NCBI GenBank assembly: GCA_015680685.1 | Contig: MNCI01004895.1 | Coordinates: forward strand, 92,099 to 154,098 | Origin: Gnetum montanum | Lineage: Eukaryota > Streptophyta > Gnetopsida > Gnetales > Gnetaceae | Length of the DNA stretch: 62,000 nucleotides | Reading direction: 5' to 3' | Shown: one piece after another, positions 59,237 to 62,000 of the stretch | Position numbering within the stretch: position 1 is the stretch's first letter | How the letters are laid out: each line of letters begins with the position of its first letter | Translations under genes and position numbers: made by a program | The notes under the pieces: model-generated | Seen by the model: the letters and a program-made list of their open reading frames with translations, nothing else | What the model was told of the DNA's origin: nothing | Database searches by the model: none

Positions 59237-59269
59237 CTACGCTATGCTACGCTAGGCAGCATAGCGTAG
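59237..59269. repeat. 12-bp-arm palindrome between E7 pol and antisense gene
   Basis: CTACGCTATGCT (59237-59248) and AGCATAGCGTAG (59258-59269) are exact inverted copies with a nine-base centre. It resembles the U3 palindromes of the LTRs but lies inside the element. Confidence 0.8.
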
Positions 59270-59329
59270 TGTAGCACCTGCCTTAAGCTAACTTTTCTTG
59301 AGCTAATGCAAACATGTTTCTTAACTGCC

Positions 59330-60998
59330 ATAAGAAGAAAAGGAAGAAGAAGAAGGTGACGTAGATGTCTTGGACCTTAATATGGGGGTGACAAGTAAAG
59401 ACATGGAGGCCCTGGTCAAATGGAAGGGAGCTCTTGCCACTAAGGCAAGGGCTCTTTTTATTAGGGAGAATCCTCCTACTGACAAAGAGGAATCTCCCTT
59501 GAATATAAAAGACGCTAGTCTCCTCAAAGGAAAGGCACCAGTGCATGAATAAGGGGTTCGTAGGGACTCGGCAGGAACCTCTAGCTAGGCTACTATCATC
59601 ATTTTGCATCAGTAAGAAGGGAGATCGCAATTGGACCCTAGTCAGTTCAGAAATATGTCTGCCTTGTCATCACTCATTTTGGCCATCTCTAACATGTTTA
59701 GTTATGTGACATGCGCCACCATTGATGCTACAGGACCTCCTCTGATTTACATGGAATCATGGGCTGAGGTCCCTGACAAGTTAGCATTCATGCAAGGAAT
59801 CTTTGATGACATGATTAGCCGCCTTCAACAGGTGGACCCTGAAGTGGGTGAGTAGTAGTATTAGATGCTCTCGCATTATTGTGCTAGAACTTGTTGAGTT
59901 TGTTACTTTTCCTATACTAATGCAACTAGTATGCTCTTCGTGTCATGGTAGCCTCTCGACTTAAATGGGACCCGGCACAGCCTTTGAAAGTCGATGTTGT
60001 GCCTACATTCCCGCTTGAAGTGACTGATGTGTCTCGTCGCACATATGAGAAGGCTTGCAAATGCACTTTGCACTTAGCACACTCCCTGTGGGAGTATAAG
60101 CACATCAATGAGGACCTGTGGAAATGGGTCAAAAAGGCTTAGCAAGAGAAGGCCAACCTGAGCGCCGAGGTGGAGGATCTCAAGTTGAGGAACGAATTCC
60201 TCATAGCTTGTCACACTACTAATGAGGACTGACACATGGCTATGATAGATTATGCCAAATTTTGGATAGTCACACATCAAAATGTTGAGGCCACCCACAA
60301 AATAATAGAATAGTGAATGCAGATGGACTTGTTAGCCTAGAAGTGTCAAGATTTGAAAGCTTTCATTGCCAAAGTTTATGGATGGGGGAAGTCCCAGAAA
60401 AACTACAAACATATTTATAAACTAGAACATTCCACCTATAGTAAACTATACAAAGACGTTGTTGTGGAGACGCTTACATATAAAGCATTCATAAATGCTA
60501 TTGACGCATCTAAGTCCTATGCCAAGTTCAAAAAGCAGGTAAAGGTTATGGAATCTCCTGACTAGAAAATGGACCTTCCCATAGGAGAGACCGCGATCGT
60601 CTCCTTTTCCCCAAGACCACCGAGGTGGATGATCGCTGAGAGGGAGAGAGCTGATGCTGATGCTAAACCAAGCAAAAGGCATTGGGTGGATATCATGGCA
60701 GAGGAGGTCTAGCATTGCCTCAAGCTCGGTTTAGACCAGATACCCTTCGAGACAGATGTGGGCCCTTCTCAAGTTAGTTTCTTTCTACTATTTTAATGCT
60801 TATGCTCTATTGTGACTTGCATGCATTGCTTTAGTTGACTACTTCATTCCCACGATGCAAGCTTCAGATGAGGGTGTAGGACCCGTTGAGGGAGGGAATG
60901 AAGAATTAGCATAGGACAACACAAGGGAAGGCAATGCAAAGGAAAATGATGCAAAAGTGGGTGACGAAGATGATGTAGGTGGGGGCAACCCATGATAG
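59330..60998 (+). pseudogene. E7 antisense gene remnant
   Basis: On the strand opposite to E7 pol. 59734-59847 corresponds to exon 6 of the E1 antisense gene (SWAEVPDKLAFMQGIFDDM), with an acceptor (GATGCTACAG) and donor (GTGAGT) in the same phases. The exon 7 equivalent starts at 59952 (SRLKWDPAQPL) after an AG acceptor and continues as a coiled coil to about 60772 with several TAG stops. An acidic last exon lies at about 60868-60995; its frame is shifted against exon 7. Earlier exons are missing apart from a possible exon 5 scrap (59370-59550). Confidence 0.68.
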
Positions 60999-61159
60999 CA
61001 TGGGATTTTTATTTTGATATTTTTTTAAATTCTTTGTAAAATCTTGCAAACATTGTCTAAGAGACCAAAATTTTGAATAAAGAGATGAATTGGTTCCCAT
61101 GCTAACTTGTACGTTGTGTATGTGTTGAATGTCATGCTTAAATTTTCCTCTTTTTTTCT

Positions 61160-61510
61160 AGTTTTAGGCCATTTTAGGCCAATGCTAGTTTTAGGCCATT
61201 TCAGGCCATTGCTAGTTTTAGGCCATTTCGGGCCTTTACTAGTTTTAGGCCATTTCTGGCCTTTACTAGTTTTAGGCCATTTCGGGTCTTTGCTAAATTC
61301 AGGCCATTTCGGGCCTTTGTGTAAATGCACATTGCTAATTTTAGGCCATTTGGGGCCATTGCTAGTTTTAGGCCATTTCGGGCTAGTGCTAGTTTTAGGC
61401 CATTTTAGGCCTTTGTTAGTTTTAGGCCATTTTGGGCCTTTACTAGTTTTAGGCCATTTCGGGCCTTTGCGTAAATGCACATTGCTACTTTTAGGCCATT
61501 TTGGGACATT
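61160..61510 (-). repeat. Hairpin array A of E7
   Basis: Twelve units, mostly 27 bp apart. On the minus strand they read AGGCC, CGAAAT, GGCCT, then AAAACTAG. Two copies are preceded by TTTACGCA or TTTACACA, like E1 array A. The array lies between the protease end and the antisense gene, as in E1. Confidence 0.88.
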
Positions 61511-61559
61511 TTGTAAATGCACAAGGATGGTGCGTGGGCAGGAAGCAGTAGGGTTGCTA

Positions 61560-62000
61560 CACTAGGCGTAGCTGCTTCTTGACCCAACGTGAGTTGAGCG
61601 AAACATAAGGCCAGGGTGCTCTACTAGGGCCTTCTTCTACATCGTTGCCCCCCACTTGGAAGATAAACTCAGCCCATGCATTTTCATTTTGGGGGTCAGC
61701 TTGCTGAGCCGATCTTTCTGCCATATGATTATGTGAGCTGCGACAGGCACTTCATTCTCAGAAGTTATAACCTCTAAGCCCTATTCCATGCGTACGTTGT
61801 GGATTGCTTGCATTACTACCTCGTCACCGTGGATCACCACCTCTCTACCTATGTAAGGCAGTTGGATCTCCTACTGTATGGATGAGGAGACAACCCTAAG
61901 CTGTGCTAACCATGACCTCCCAAGGATTAGGTTAAACCCGAGCATTCCCTCAACCACGATGAATGTTGCATTTATGGAGAATTGGTCCCCTACTACGAAG
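61560..62000 (-). pseudogene. E7 protease, C-terminal part, running off the window
   Basis: The minus strand reads FSINATFIVVEGMLGFNLILGRSWLAQL from the window edge. This matches the end of the E1 protease, followed by the post-protease tail with stops. The rest of gag-pro lies beyond 62000. Confidence 0.78.

Noticed and set aside
61107-61565. Repeat-protein-like frames on both strands (LVLGHFGPL and PKWPKTS repeats)
   Set aside because: Both are readings of the E7 array A with a 27-bp period; other strands and frames are equally open.

Overview
The window reads as a stretch of a large, repeat-packed plant nuclear genome. Every coding signal I can recognise belongs to plant retroelements or transposon-type genes: Ty3/gypsy elements of the Tat/Ogre type (long gag-pro, reverse transcriptase, two RNases H, integrase), Athila-like pieces, and an Ulp1-protease gene. 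I see no rRNA, tRNA, CRISPR array or ordinary host gene. A gymnosperm or another giant-genome plant is plausible, but the species cannot be read from the sequence.

Layout, with working names. E1 (1-17192, +) is an almost complete Tat/Ogre-like element with both LTRs; the left LTR is cut by the window edge. E2 (17193-22169, +) is the 3' part of an older Athila-like element split by E1. E3 (22170-27782, -) is the 5' part of a decayed Tat element. E4 (27783-32245, +) is the 3' part of another Tat element. E5 (32246-34709, -) is an Athila-like gag, primer-binding site and LTR. 34710-45130 is AT-rich, with a spliced Ulp1-type gene (37324-39600, -), a reverse transcriptase remnant (41340-42680, -) and an LTR scrap. 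E6 (45131-54410, +) is a Tat derivative that has lost its polymerase. E7 (54411-62000, -) is another Tat element running off the right edge. Boundaries imply nesting: E1 in E2, E2 in E3, E3 in E4 (inside its integrase), E4 in E5 (inside its gag).

The Tat elements share an unusual plan, clearest in E1: LTR, primer site, gag-pro, hairpin array A, an antisense spliced gene, pol, hairpin array B, a folded polypurine tract, LTR. The antisense gene of E1 (10172 down to 6049) resolves into eight exons whose seven GT-AG introns all keep frame. It predicts 1126 residues with one nonsense codon. Its parts are an FCP1/NIF-like HAD phosphatase-type domain, a plant-transposon-protein-like domain, a coiled coil and an acidic tail. 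It has its own TATA box. It lies inside a probable sense-strand intron (5337-10603) whose removal joins gag-pro to pol in phase. Parts of the same gene survive in E6 and E7.

Arrays A and B consist of many copies of a small hairpin: a stem of about 4 bp, a six-base loop and a tail like TTAAACTAG. The stem sequence changes between copies and elements while its complementarity is kept (GTC/GAC, GGCC/GGCC, AGCT/AGCT, GGTC/GACC). Together with the antisense gene, this conserved and apparently base-paired array is my main candidate for an undescribed system. Two further shared structures are a long inverted repeat enclosing the polypurine tract in E1, E4, E6 and E7, and palindrome-rich U3 regions whose palindromes differ between families.
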